Positions 1 to 8,445 of a stretch of DNA of 64,000 bases are shown one piece after another. The DNA is from a candidate division TM6 bacterium GW2011_GWF2_43_87. Its GTDB lineage: Bacteria; Babelota; Babeliae; Babelales; Babelaceae. The stretch lies in the NCBI GenBank assembly GCA_001000065.1, contig LCGZ01000002.1:175319-239318 (forward strand), written 5' to 3'. A model generated the notes under the pieces. That model saw only the letters and a program-made list of their open reading frames with translations. It did no database searches and was not told the origin of the DNA. Position numbers and translations under genes: made by a program. How positions within the stretch are numbered: the stretch's first letter is position 1; the number at the start of each line of letters is the position of its first letter.

Positions 1-1
1 A

Positions 2-862
2 GAGGGACGCGAACAGGCCATTCATAAAGGGCTTGAATTTGTCGGTCCCAACCTTACCCGTCTAGTAGATCTGGTTAAAGGGTACACTCTGTCGCCCACG
101 GTTCTTATCTACTGCGCACGCGGAGGCATGCGTAGCCGCAGTATCGCCATGCTTTTAAGCTTTGCAGGGCACACGGTGCACCAGCTTACGGGCGGATACA
201 AAATTTTCAAACAAGAGCTACGCACTCGGGCAATTGCACCACGTAAGATTGTCCTATTAGGAGGAAAAACCGGATCGGGCAAAACCGCAATATTGAACGA
301 ACTTGCACGTAAAGGTGAACAGGTTATCGACCTTGAAGGACTTGCCTGCCACAAAGGCTCTTCCTTTGGGTTACTGGGCCAAGCACCGCAACCCACCCCT
401 GAACAATTTATTGTCAACTGCCTCTCTGCAATGGAACAGTACGACCCACAAAAAACTATTTGGATTGAACATGAAGGCAACCGTTTGGGCAATCTTCATG
501 TCCCCCAAGAATTATGGGATGCTATGCATTTAGCCCCCGTTCTTATGATTGACGTTCCAACGGCTTATCGCGCAGAACGGCTAAAACAAGAGTATGGCAT
601 TTTTGCACCATCTGAGCTTAAAAACTGTGTACAACTTCTTGAAAAACGGTTAGGTGGAGCGATTACCAAAACAGTATGCACCCACCTTGATCAGGGAAAT
701 TTGGATGCAGTACTGGCTTTATTAATGGAACATTATGACCGATCCTATGAGCATAACAACGATAGAACAGACCGTGCAAACTGTTTTAATTTAACCCTCA
801 TCGGTTCTTCGCCTGCAGAGCATGCAGATGAAATTCGCGCCTTTTGGAGCTCACACACGTAA
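2..862 (+). CDS. mnmH: tRNA 2-selenouridine synthase MnmH (SelU), 5' end missing
   Basis: The reading frame is open from the window edge, so about 70 N-terminal residues of the roughly 360-residue family lie outside; 286 residues are visible. A rhodanese domain is marked by the active-site loop YCARGGMRS (Cys codon near 113), and a P-loop GGKTGSGKT follows near 260. In the known family the rhodanese cysteine replaces sulfur of 2-thiouridine at the tRNA wobble position (Lys, Glu, Gln tRNAs) by selenium through a geranylated intermediate. The stop is 7 bases before the priA start, so the two genes are probably co-transcribed. No selenophosphate synthase is seen here, so whether selenation or only geranylation occurs cannot be judged. 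Confidence 0.9.
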   Translation, partial: EGREQAIHKGLEFVGPNLTRLVDLVKGYTLSPTVLIYCARGGMRSRSIAMLLSFAGHTVHQLTGGYKIFKQELRTRAIAPRKIVLLGGKTGSGKTAILNELARKGEQVIDLEGLACHKGSSFGLLGQAPQPTPEQFIVNCLSAMEQYDPQKTIWIEHEGNRLGNLHVPQELWDAMHLAPVLMIDVPTAYRAERLKQEYGIFAPSELKNCVQLLEKRLGGAITKTVCTHLDQGNLDAVLALLMEHYDRSYEHNNDRTDRANCFNLTLIGSSPAEHADEIRAFWSSHT

Positions 863-869
863 GACCCCT

Positions 870-2864
870 ATGTACGCCCACGTCCACTTACTCAATGGCC
901 TTAAAGAGCCTCTCACCTACAAAATCCCCGACGGATGGGACACCACCAGTCTTTGGGCAGCCGTAGTCACCGTCCCCTTACAAAACCGCCTCGAAAAAGC
1001 GCTCGTAACCGATATTGTAGAATATCTGCCTGCAACGGCTACCTACAAGGTACGTGAATTAATAGCCCGTGAACCTTTCCCTACCGATCACCACTTTGGT
1101 CCGTTTGTAAAAGCACTCTCCGATTATTACATACTCCCCCAAAAGCTATTCTTTCAACGACTCAAATCATGCCTTCGACAACCCTCGCCTGAAGGGCAGA
1201 CAGAAGGCTCGCCGCCTCACAGCACAAACGCATCACACGTTCATCAGGTACGATTGACGCCTGAACAGCTTTATATTGTAAATGAACTCACTCCTGTCGT
1301 AAAACAGGGTGGCTATACCCCTGCCGTTATTCAAGGTGTAACAGGCTCTGGTAAAACAGAAGTATATAAACAGCTTATTCACACCGCCATAACTGAAGGC
1401 AAAAGTGCCATACTGCTTCTACCCGAAATCTCATTGGCACTTAGATTTGCCCACCTATTACGTGAAGCCTTTAAAACAGACATCGCGCTCTTTAGTTTTC
1501 ACTCTGCAACCAGCGCCCTTGAGAAAAAAACACTCTGGGCTCATTTAGTGCAGAACCGACCTGTTTTAGTTATAGGCGTGCATCTTCCCGCACTGCTTCC
1601 CATCTCAAACCTGGGGCTTATTATTGTAGATGAAGAGCATGAAGTGGGGTACCAAGAGAAAAAGCATCCTAAGCTAAACTCCAAAGAAATCGCCATCATC
1701 CGCGCACAGCAATACGATATACCCATTATATTAGGCTCGGCCACTCCTTCAATTCAGTCGCTATACAACGTCCAGATTAAAGGATGGAAACTTTTTACCC
1801 TCACTAAACGCTTTGCAGGAGCGTTCCCTGAGATCCAATTAGTCTCACTAAAAGGCAGGGATAAACGCAAAAATTTCTGGATAAGCAGAGAACTAGAACA
1901 AGCTATTGCTACACGGCTCAATCGACGTGAACAGACTATTATCTTTATAAACCGGCGCGGACACAGCTTTTTTGTCCAGTGCGCCGGCTGCGGATTTATC
2001 TTCTCCTGTCCTCATTGCTCTGTTAGCTTAACCCTGCACCAAAGTAGCACTCAAAGCGGCATTTTGCGGTGCCACTACTGCGACCACAAAGAACTTGAGC
2101 CAACAGCATGCCCAACCTGCGGGCCCAAGGCATCCCTACTTAAAAAGGGAATTGGCACTCAGCAAGTAGTATCGGTTCTTGAAAAACTGTTCCCTAAAGC
2201 ACGCATTGCACGGGCAGACTTAGATACCACTGTCGACAGAAAACGGTGGCAAGAGACCGTCTCCTGCTTTTACAAACGAGAACTAGACATACTCGTTGGA
2301 ACACAGACTATTACCAAAGGGTATCACTTCCCGGGAGTCACGCTGGTTGGAATTTTATGGGCAGATATTAATCTCTCCTTGCCGCTTTACAACGCAGCAG
2401 AAACTACATTGCAACAAATTATTCAAGTAGCAGGTCGAGCTGGAAGACAAAGTAATGAAAGCCTGGTCGTTGTGCAAACCCTTGTGCAACACCCTATTTT
2501 TAGCCATATGGATGAACGGCAGTACACCACCTTTTTCGATACAGAAATTGTGCATCGGCAGCGGCTTGGATACCCACCGTGCATGAGATTGTCCGAAATA
2601 GAACTCCGCAGCAAAGATGAAGCGTTATTGGATGAGGAAGCTATGCGCTGTGCATCCCTACTTCAGGAATTTAAAAAAGACACGGCTCCATTGCTTGTTA
2701 TTCTCGGGCCAGCCCAACCGCCCGTTCATAAGGTAAAAAACATATTTATGCGCAAAATCTATCTAAAAAGCCCCTCGTTTGCCGTTTTAAAAACTGCACT
2801 TGAGATGATTTTTAAGAGTGGTCTTCGAGTTGAAGTTTTTATAACTCAAAATCCAACGCACTAA
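870..2864 (+). CDS. priA: Primosomal replication restart helicase PriA
   Basis: Superfamily 2 DNA helicase of 664 residues (E. coli about 730). Walker A GVTGSGKTE lies near residue 156, the Walker B-type box DEEHE near 254, and a cysteine-rich insertion with paired CxxC motifs (QCAGCG, CPHC, CHYC, CPTCG) near 370-418 should bind two zinc ions. The C-terminal helicase lobe shows GTQTITKGYHF and VAGRAGR. PriA recognises stalled forks and D-loops and reloads the replicative helicase. I chose the ATG at 870; an in-frame ATG at 822 would overlap mnmH by 41 bases. The gene directly downstream is convergent with only 3 bases between stop codons. Confidence 0.95.
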   Translation: MYAHVHLLNGLKEPLTYKIPDGWDTTSLWAAVVTVPLQNRLEKALVTDIVEYLPATATYKVRELIAREPFPTDHHFGPFVKALSDYYILPQKLFFQRLKSCLRQPSPEGQTEGSPPHSTNASHVHQVRLTPEQLYIVNELTPVVKQGGYTPAVIQGVTGSGKTEVYKQLIHTAITEGKSAILLLPEISLALRFAHLLREAFKTDIALFSFHSATSALEKKTLWAHLVQNRPVLVIGVHLPALLPISNLGLIIVDEEHEVGYQEKKHPKLNSKEIAIIRAQQYDIPIILGSATPSIQSLYNVQIKGWKLFTLTKRFAGAFPEIQLVSLKGRDKRKNFWISRELEQAIATRLNRREQTIIFINRRGHSFFVQCAGCGFIFSCPHCSVSLTLHQSSTQSGILRCHYCDHKELEPTACPTCGPKASLLKKGIGTQQVVSVLEKLFPKARIARADLDTTVDRKRWQETVSCFYKRELDILVGTQTITKGYHFPGVTLVGILWADINLSLPLYNAAETTLQQIIQVAGRAGRQSNESLVVVQTLVQHPIFSHMDERQYTTFFDTEIVHRQRLGYPPCMRLSEIELRSKDEALLDEEAMRCASLLQEFKKDTAPLLVILGPAQPPVHKVKNIFMRKIYLKSPSFAVLKTALEMIFKSGLRVEVFITQNPTH

Positions 2865-2867
2865 GTA

Positions 2868-3686
2868 TCACTCCTTAAACTCATTGATCTCACTGATACG
2901 ATGAGTAAGCTCAATCTCTTCATCGCCGCCTGTATAATACCTCTTAAAGATCGTATAAATGCGGTTAAAAAGCGCGTCGCGGCACATCTCTATATCTTTT
3001 TTCATCCTCAAATTAAAGTGCAAGCCCGAGTACAAACTTGAGATTTCATGAAAAAACTGCACACACCAGACCTGCACCGGTATAAAATCCCACCGCAAAA
3101 AACGAGGGTTTAGCTCAAAAAAACGTACGCGCTTGCTAATTTCCGCCATCTGAGAAAAATATGATTTCTCCACCAAATCTGTGTCATTCTCACTCTTAAC
3201 ATCCTTCCACACTATACGTTTTAGATAGTTCCAAGCAGGGTTAAAGTGAATTAGATGTTTTTCATTCCATTCTTCAAAAAGTTTGTTATCATTCAAAAAT
3301 TTTTTTGAATTCTTCTGCTGCTCAATCTTTACAGCAAAATTAGCCACCTTTTCAAGCGAATAGAGTTGATAACGCAATAAATTATAGCACGAAAGATTTT
3401 TCCACAACCCTAGCGAAATTTGAGACTCTATTTCAATTCCTATTTTGCCAGCTGCTCTCACTTTTTGGGGAAGCGATTGTGGAATAGACGCATCATTGGT
3501 AAGAAACAAGAGCTTAACCTTTTTCTTAGAATAAAAAAGCTTCTCTGAAGGCAAGAATTTAATCGTTATCCTAGAGCTATCGGTGCTACTCGTACTTTTA
3601 AAACAGGGTTTTGAAACCATACCCATACCTAGCAAAAGCCCTGCAAAAAGAAAATTGCAGAGCTTTTTTATATTCTTCACGCTCAT
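2868..3686 (-). CDS. Unknown exported protein
   Basis: 272 residues, not recognised. The N-terminus (MSVKNIKKLCNFLFAGLLLG...) has a basic start and hydrophobic core as in a Sec signal peptide. The remainder is basic, rich in Lys, Phe, Trp and Tyr, with no recognisable domain. The start is set by an AAAGGG ribosome site 6-7 bases upstream; a longer reading frame would add 25 residues overlapping the upstream gene without a better site. It lies 41 bases downstream of the exported HD-domain gene on the same strand, so both probably form one transcript and may share a role outside the cytoplasm. Confidence 0.7.
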   Translation of the reverse strand: MSVKNIKKLCNFLFAGLLLGMGMVSKPCFKSTSSTDSSRITIKFLPSEKLFYSKKKVKLLFLTNDASIPQSLPQKVRAAGKIGIEIESQISLGLWKNLSCYNLLRYQLYSLEKVANFAVKIEQQKNSKKFLNDNKLFEEWNEKHLIHFNPAWNYLKRIVWKDVKSENDTDLVEKSYFSQMAEISKRVRFFELNPRFLRWDFIPVQVWCVQFFHEISSLYSGLHFNLRMKKDIEMCRDALFNRIYTIFKRYYTGGDEEIELTHRISEINEFKE

Positions 3687-3727
3687 TACACACCCTTTTT
3701 TATACGTTAAAGACGATATTTTCTCTC

Positions 3728-4906
3728 TCATGGCTCTACAAATCGCACACTCCAGCCACACGACATAACACGCGCAACACGAGCAAACTCATCTTTAAAG
3801 CTAGAATCCAATACCGAAAGGCGCTTCCACTCATTACCTACACAAACTAACGGATCAACTCCTCTAAATTTCCCATGCATTACCACTTCAGGATTCTGCT
3901 CATCCACGCAGCAATAGTCCTCTGCATGAATAATTTTTTTCGTGTAGCCTTGCAACTCAACATCATCGCTTGAGACCAAAAGGTTCCAAACCGCATCATC
4001 CGTCGAATTTAACACTACCTCCTCATTCAACACTCCACAAGTAACCGCACGACGCAATGCAGCACCTAGCCACGGACCCGTAACACAACTTACCACGCCA
4101 CCCCACACATGCTCAGTCATAAAAAGGGGAAGCCGAGCAAAAAGTTGCGCCGCTTTTATATCATCAAAAAACCATCCTGCCGTCGCACTACATGCTAGGG
4201 CGTGACCTTGTCCATCCGTCCTATCTGCATACCTAAGGTGGGCGACAATAAAGGCCGCTTCTTCTGCAGTTATAAGCCCCTCATAAACACCACCGGTTAC
4301 ATTGTACTCAAACCGATCGGCACAAATATCAGGCAAGTGCCTCTCAAGCCTTGAAAACAAAGGATTTGTGGGAAGAACCTCTTCTACCAAAAAACCATAC
4401 TTATGCAAAATAGTCGCCAGACTACTGTTTCTTAAAAAATTCTCATGTATCGTATCTTGAAATGCATCCATTTTTTTAGGATCACTGCTAAAATAGAAGG
4501 CTCCCACGTGCGAAAACGGCGTATGAGAGACATCATGCAGGAGCGATGCTATCTGCTCTTTTAAAGACGCGCCAAACCGTCTAACAAGACAAAACACTCC
4601 AACCGAATGCTCAAACCGATTATACGACACCTGATTTTGAGTAAAATATTCGATGCTATGCTGCCGCAAAAACTGCAGCCGACGCAACTCAGAAGATTCA
4701 AACAACTCAAGCAAAACAGGTTCCTCTACTGTAACCGTTCCATATAAAGTCGAGACCAATAAACTAGGAGCACCATCTTTGCTAGTAAAATGGTTCAATT
4801 CAACCAATCCAACTTTCTCAATCCCCGCACCTGCATCCAAACCGCAGGTTAAAAAAGAGACGCCCAATCCAAAAAGAATAAGTATGCGTGGTGCCGTCAT
4901 TTTCAT
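3728..4906 (-). CDS. Exported HD-domain phosphohydrolase-like protein
   Basis: 392 residues. An HD-superfamily metal site is visible: RFEHSVG (His100), the HD pair in LLHDVSHTPFSH (His124, Asp125 and following histidines) and a later DICADRFEYN. This pattern (R..HS.G, HD..H.PFSH, D..ADR) matches the SAMHD1/dGTPase-like branch, which hydrolyses dNTPs; substrate here is unknown. The first about 26 residues look like a signal peptide, with a weak lipobox-like cysteine at 21. The start has an AGGAG site; ATG codons at 4906 and 4900 are both possible. It is divergent from the solute-binding protein gene. An exported member of this mostly cytoplasmic family is unusual. Confidence 0.8.
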   Translation of the reverse strand: MKMTAPRILILFGLGVSFLTCGLDAGAGIEKVGLVELNHFTSKDGAPSLLVSTLYGTVTVEEPVLLELFESSELRRLQFLRQHSIEYFTQNQVSYNRFEHSVGVFCLVRRFGASLKEQIASLLHDVSHTPFSHVGAFYFSSDPKKMDAFQDTIHENFLRNSSLATILHKYGFLVEEVLPTNPLFSRLERHLPDICADRFEYNVTGGVYEGLITAEEAAFIVAHLRYADRTDGQGHALACSATAGWFFDDIKAAQLFARLPLFMTEHVWGGVVSCVTGPWLGAALRRAVTCGVLNEEVVLNSTDDAVWNLLVSSDDVELQGYTKKIIHAEDYCCVDEQNPEVVMHGKFRGVDPLVCVGNEWKRLSVLDSSFKDEFARVARVMSCGWSVRFVEP

Positions 4907-4967
4907 AGCAAAAAACTCCTAAAATAAAAAACTGCCTCAAAATCAAAGGTACCAGAAAATTAAAACT

Positions 4968-4976
4968 TGCTATACT
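4968..4976 (+). promoter_or_regulatory. Extended -10 promoter element
   Basis: TGCTATACT fits an extended -10 (TGnTATAAT) about 45 bases before the solute-binding protein start. No good -35 box is present at the usual distance, as is common for extended -10 promoters. It sits in the divergent gap between two genes. Confidence 0.35.
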
Positions 4977-5021
4977 GCTTTCAATACGTATATGGTACAT
5001 TTCACAAACAAAAGGATTTGT

Positions 5022-5789
5022 ATGAACAGAGGTTTTTGGGTTGTTCTTTCTATTATTCTCGTCTCGTCGGCAGCTTTCTGGTTTAGGCAGATTTACCGCC
5101 AAAGACTACCAGATATGCCCGAAGTCATCTTGGTGGGCACAAGCGCAGATTATCCTCCATTCTGTTTTAAAGAAAATGGTCAAATAACCGGCTTTGATAT
5201 CGACGTAGCAAAAGAGGTCTGTACTCGACTTAACAAAAAATGTGAACTAAGAGATATGCCCTTTGAACTGCTAATCCCACAACTACAAAATGGATCCATT
5301 CAGCTAGCTGCCGCAGGCATGACTCCAACTAGACGCAGACTTGAACTCATTCCTTTCACCACTACCTATCTTTCAAAAGACCCTCTAGTGGGACTATCAT
5401 TAGCCACACACACCCCTCCAATAACCTCGCCAAATCAACTTAAGGACCTTAAGGTTATCGTAAATCAGGGGTATAATGCGGATGTCTTCCTCTCCAAAAT
5501 GACAATATCAAAGCTTGTCCGGCTTCCAACGCTTAATGATGCCGTGCAAGCACTGCGCTCGGAACAAGGCGATATATTTATAACATCACTCAACACAATT
5601 AAACCACTCTTTGATAAGTTTGGACAAGAGACCTTCTCCTTCTTTATAATTGAAGACACCAACGAAAGCGTAGCACTTGCGCTTTCCCCTCTTTATGCAA
5701 AATTAGGTGATGAGGCTGGCGTAATAATAAACAAGATGATGGCGGATGGAACTATCGACAAGTTTAAAGAAAAATGGCACGTCCAATAG
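5022..5789 (+). CDS. Amino-acid-type ABC transporter solute-binding protein
   Basis: 255 residues, type II periplasmic binding fold (SBP_bac_3). After an N-terminal hydrophobic anchor or signal (residues 5-22), the typical opening TSADYPPFCF, then GFDIDVAKEV and AAGMTPTRRR are seen, as in binding proteins for polar amino acids, where the Arg in the last motif contacts the ligand carboxylate. It would bind amino acids outside the inner membrane and pass them to a permease. No permease or ATPase gene is adjacent, so it is an orphan here. Start chosen at the ATG preceded by AAAGGA; an earlier ATG at 4992 lacks a ribosome site. Confidence 0.85.
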   Translation: MNRGFWVVLSIILVSSAAFWFRQIYRQRLPDMPEVILVGTSADYPPFCFKENGQITGFDIDVAKEVCTRLNKKCELRDMPFELLIPQLQNGSIQLAAAGMTPTRRRLELIPFTTTYLSKDPLVGLSLATHTPPITSPNQLKDLKVIVNQGYNADVFLSKMTISKLVRLPTLNDAVQALRSEQGDIFITSLNTIKPLFDKFGQETFSFFIIEDTNESVALALSPLYAKLGDEAGVIINKMMADGTIDKFKEKWHVQ

Positions 5790-5903
5790 ACACAAATAAG
5801 CAGTCCTTGACAGCTCCATTTTGCAATGTTAGATTCGACTAAGTTTTAAGAGCTTTCAATGTCCCTAAACGAACAATACTTTTGGTATTGTTCACCCCCC
5901 TAA

Positions 5904-5940
5904 CCCTTCAGCTTTCCCCAAAGTTGAAGGGCTTTTTTTT
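5904..5940 (+). terminator. Rho-independent terminator
   Basis: Stem cccttcagcttt / aaagttgaaggg (one G-T wobble) with loop cccc and eight Ts. It is preceded by another perfect 9-bp hairpin (gaacaatac / gtattgttc, 5871-5893). Together they end the solute-binding protein transcript ahead of the convergent M23 gene. Confidence 0.85.
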
Positions 5941-5945
5941 ATCTA

Positions 5946-7154
5946 TCAAAAATCGTAATGCGTCCACTGCATAGGATCAACCGCAATATTATGGATTCTA
6001 ATCTCCCAATGAAGATGATATCCACTGGCATATCCAGTCATACCAAGCGTGCCAACCGGCTTGCCTTTTCTAATTTTATCCCCCACTTTTACATCTCCAA
6101 AGGAGTCTAAGTGGAAATAGAAAGAAATTACTCCGCATCCATGATCAAGCGCCATGGTGTTGCCACTGTGAACATACCGTTCCTTTAACACAACGGTACC
6201 ATCCTGCGCGGCCCAAATCACACTCTTAGGCATTGCAGAAATATCAACGGCATCGTGCCGATACTTGCCACGCTGTTGCGAAACACGCAAAGTACCAAAC
6301 TCTGTGGTTATACCTTTTAAGTCACAGGGCACATAAAATGCACCTTTCCAGAACTTTTGATTAGGGGAAGCAGAAGCCACGCGTGCCGCATCTTCTTCAA
6401 ATTTACGCTCAGGCAAACCCTTAAGCTCTTCTTCCTTCATCTTTTCTTTATTAAGCCCTAAGACCTGATTTTTAAACGGGTACATAACCACGTTCATCTT
6501 GCCCTCTAGCTGACCCCGATTACCTACACGATCCGTTATCACTAAGGAGAAGGGATACTCACTAGGATGCTCATCACTCTTTATAGGCACAAAACATTCA
6601 TAAATTTGTGAACCTGCCCCTTCTGATACACAAGGATACTTGCCAGAAAGCGCTTGAACATAGGCCTCACGCAACGGTTTATTTGACTGAAATTGCACGT
6701 GTAAGGTATGACCCTGGAACACTTTATAGGTAGCATCTGATACCGTAAATGCAGTTTGCAACGGGACGTTATCAACAAAGAAGGTCAACTCACGCGACGT
6801 TTTATTCTTTCTAAAAGAACTATCCTGCACTTCGACTCTCAGCAGATGCTCTCCATCAGCCAGCGATTTGGTTGCAACAGTAAAAGGATACTCAAAGTGC
6901 TTACGCCCAATGCTATAATTCTCTACTAAAGGTCCACCATCAAGCCAGACCGATAAGGACCCTACTCGATACCCATCACTTCCTGAAAGCGTGCAAGCGA
7001 TATCTCCTGCATAGGCGCCCCCTTGCTCAACCCCTGCAAGAGACACCAAAGGTGCTGTTAAATCTGTAAAATATCGCACCAAGCGATACCCACCAAAGCC
7101 TACCAACAACAGAACAGCTATAGACAAAGCTGTTTTAGCGCGAGAAAAAACCAT
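5946..7154 (-). CDS. M23-family (LytM-type) metallopeptidase, membrane-anchored
   Basis: 402 residues. One N-terminal membrane segment (residues 6-27), then beta-rich Ig-like sequence to about 230, a charged linker, and a C-terminal M23 domain. The zinc and catalytic motifs are intact: HDAVD (His300, Asp304) and HLH (His380, His382). M23 enzymes cut peptidoglycan cross-links or activate amidases, so it probably acts in the periplasm on cell wall or as an EnvC-like regulator, although all metal ligands appear present. The gene stands alone, convergent with the solute-binding protein gene. Confidence 0.88.
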   Translation of the reverse strand: MVFSRAKTALSIAVLLLVGFGGYRLVRYFTDLTAPLVSLAGVEQGGAYAGDIACTLSGSDGYRVGSLSVWLDGGPLVENYSIGRKHFEYPFTVATKSLADGEHLLRVEVQDSSFRKNKTSRELTFFVDNVPLQTAFTVSDATYKVFQGHTLHVQFQSNKPLREAYVQALSGKYPCVSEGAGSQIYECFVPIKSDEHPSEYPFSLVITDRVGNRGQLEGKMNVVMYPFKNQVLGLNKEKMKEEELKGLPERKFEEDAARVASASPNQKFWKGAFYVPCDLKGITTEFGTLRVSQQRGKYRHDAVDISAMPKSVIWAAQDGTVVLKERYVHSGNTMALDHGCGVISFYFHLDSFGDVKVGDKIRKGKPVGTLGMTGYASGYHLHWEIRIHNIAVDPMQWTHYDF

Positions 7155-7512
7155 GCTTAAACCCGTTTTATTACAAAAAAAATTTCACTTAATATACGTT
7201 TCACTCAAGAACGATAATACCTTCTTTTACACACAACGTAAACGAACCATTAAAACCACAATGCATTCCCCCCAAAATTCAAGTTATCAACAACAAAATC
7301 ATTCCAATAATACGTCCTGATGGCAAAATCAAAAAGGCAAAAAAATAAGACTCGGTTGACTTATTGCCAGATAATTGTATAGTACAATAGACCTCGTATT
7401 CGAGGCCAATGTGGAGGAAATATTTTAACTGACAATACTCATCAGAAAATGTCTGCTAAGATTGTCGCGCATGCATGACAGCATGCATGCGTTATACATA
7501 AAGGAAATCCCA
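7155..7512. other. Non-coding gap with promoter and leader
   Basis: No coding sequence seen on either strand. It contains the start region of the M23 gene, a sigma70-like promoter for the next plus-strand gene, and in the leader a small hairpin cctcg-tatt-cgagg (about 7393-7406) plus a palindrome-rich stretch of GCATGCATG (about 7470-7490). Confidence 0.5.
7356..7383 (+). promoter_or_regulatory. Sigma70-like promoter
   Basis: TTGACT, 16-base spacer, TATAGT. This predicts a leader of about 120 bases before the exported Asn/Asp-rich protein gene. Confidence 0.5.
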
Positions 7513-8361
7513 ATGACTTTAATGAAAAAATGCCTGTGGTTTTTGCTTTTACTTCCTATGGGAGCAAGCGCTATGGACAATTACGAGAATGTCGATGGTG
7601 ACCTAAATTACGTGAACCATCAAAACAATAATCAAGACGATGATTCATCCAGCAATCAAAATAATGACCTCGATCCCCAGGATGAGAATGACGAAACAAC
7701 AAACAACAATGCTAACAATACTGAAAGTTTTAGTACTCGGGCGCAACGCTGGTACGACACAGGCTTTAATCAAACTGGAGTTATTCTAAACCGCATGACC
7801 GGCAACGGAGAATCGCCTCGAAGCCCTAGATCAACCACTACAAACCAGCTAATTTCGTTAGCCTCAGGTTTCGTACTTCCTTTTTTCTTTGCAGCAACTT
7901 CTAAGGTGCGTTTCAGACGGCTTCCTAACTTTGCATTTAGAAATGTAGTTCGCAATATGGCCGTGGGAACCGTACTTTTTGCCGGAGCAACTGGTATTAA
8001 TGCGACAGCCGGTGCTGGCCTTCTTGGCGGAAGTTTGGGTAATGGAGAAATGGATGATCGAACCAGATTACGCATTATCGGAAAATCTAGCCTATCGTTT
8101 CTTGATAAAGAGGTTGCGCTTGCCACATTCTTTATTGAACAGATGGTTCATCCCGTATTCCTCTCATCATGCCTAGGCGGAGGCCTATGGGCACCTGCCT
8201 TAATGAATATTGCACACTCAAGCATGACACCGTCGATTGATCGCAATCGTATGCACCGTACAGGAATCATGGCCGGGTTAGTAACAGGACTTCTAGTTAG
8301 GTATCGCGGCAAAGTTTTCCAAGGGCTAAAACAAGAAGTTGGTCGTCTAATTTTTAGATAA
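7513..8361 (+). CDS. Exported Asn/Asp-rich membrane protein, unknown
   Basis: 282 residues. Signal peptide (MKKCLWFLLLLPMGASA) followed by a low-complexity linker of Asn, Asp and Gln (about residues 22-70), then a hydrophobic C-terminal part with several Gly-rich helices that could span the membrane. The C-terminal region (GIMAGLVTGLLVRYRGK) resembles the end of the downstream RING protein, suggesting a shared membrane domain. Start chosen at the ATG 8 bases after AAGGAA; the ATG at 7522 is also possible. Function is not recognisable. Confidence 0.7.
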   Translation: MTLMKKCLWFLLLLPMGASAMDNYENVDGDLNYVNHQNNNQDDDSSSNQNNDLDPQDENDETTNNNANNTESFSTRAQRWYDTGFNQTGVILNRMTGNGESPRSPRSTTTNQLISLASGFVLPFFFAATSKVRFRRLPNFAFRNVVRNMAVGTVLFAGATGINATAGAGLLGGSLGNGEMDDRTRLRIIGKSSLSFLDKEVALATFFIEQMVHPVFLSSCLGGGLWAPALMNIAHSSMTPSIDRNRMHRTGIMAGLVTGLLVRYRGKVFQGLKQEVGRLIFR

Positions 8362-8371
8362 TAAAATTGTT

Positions 8372-8416
8372 TGAAGACTGTGTTTTATAGTGAAAATTCA
8401 TAAAATACAGTCTTCA
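8372..8416 (+). promoter_or_regulatory. Long intergenic stem-loop
   Basis: A 17-bp stem with one G-T wobble (left arm begins tgaagactgt, right arm ends acagtcttca) and an 11-base loop. There is no U-tract, so it is more likely a processing, stability or attenuation element between two co-transcribed genes than a terminator. Confidence 0.5.
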
Positions 8417-8445
8417 GACCCTAATGCATAGCAATAAGGAAAATC

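Noticed and set aside
822..869. Earlier ATG for priA at 822
   Set aside because: It would overlap mnmH by 41 bases and adds residues unlike the PriA N-terminus; ATG 870 gives the expected start.
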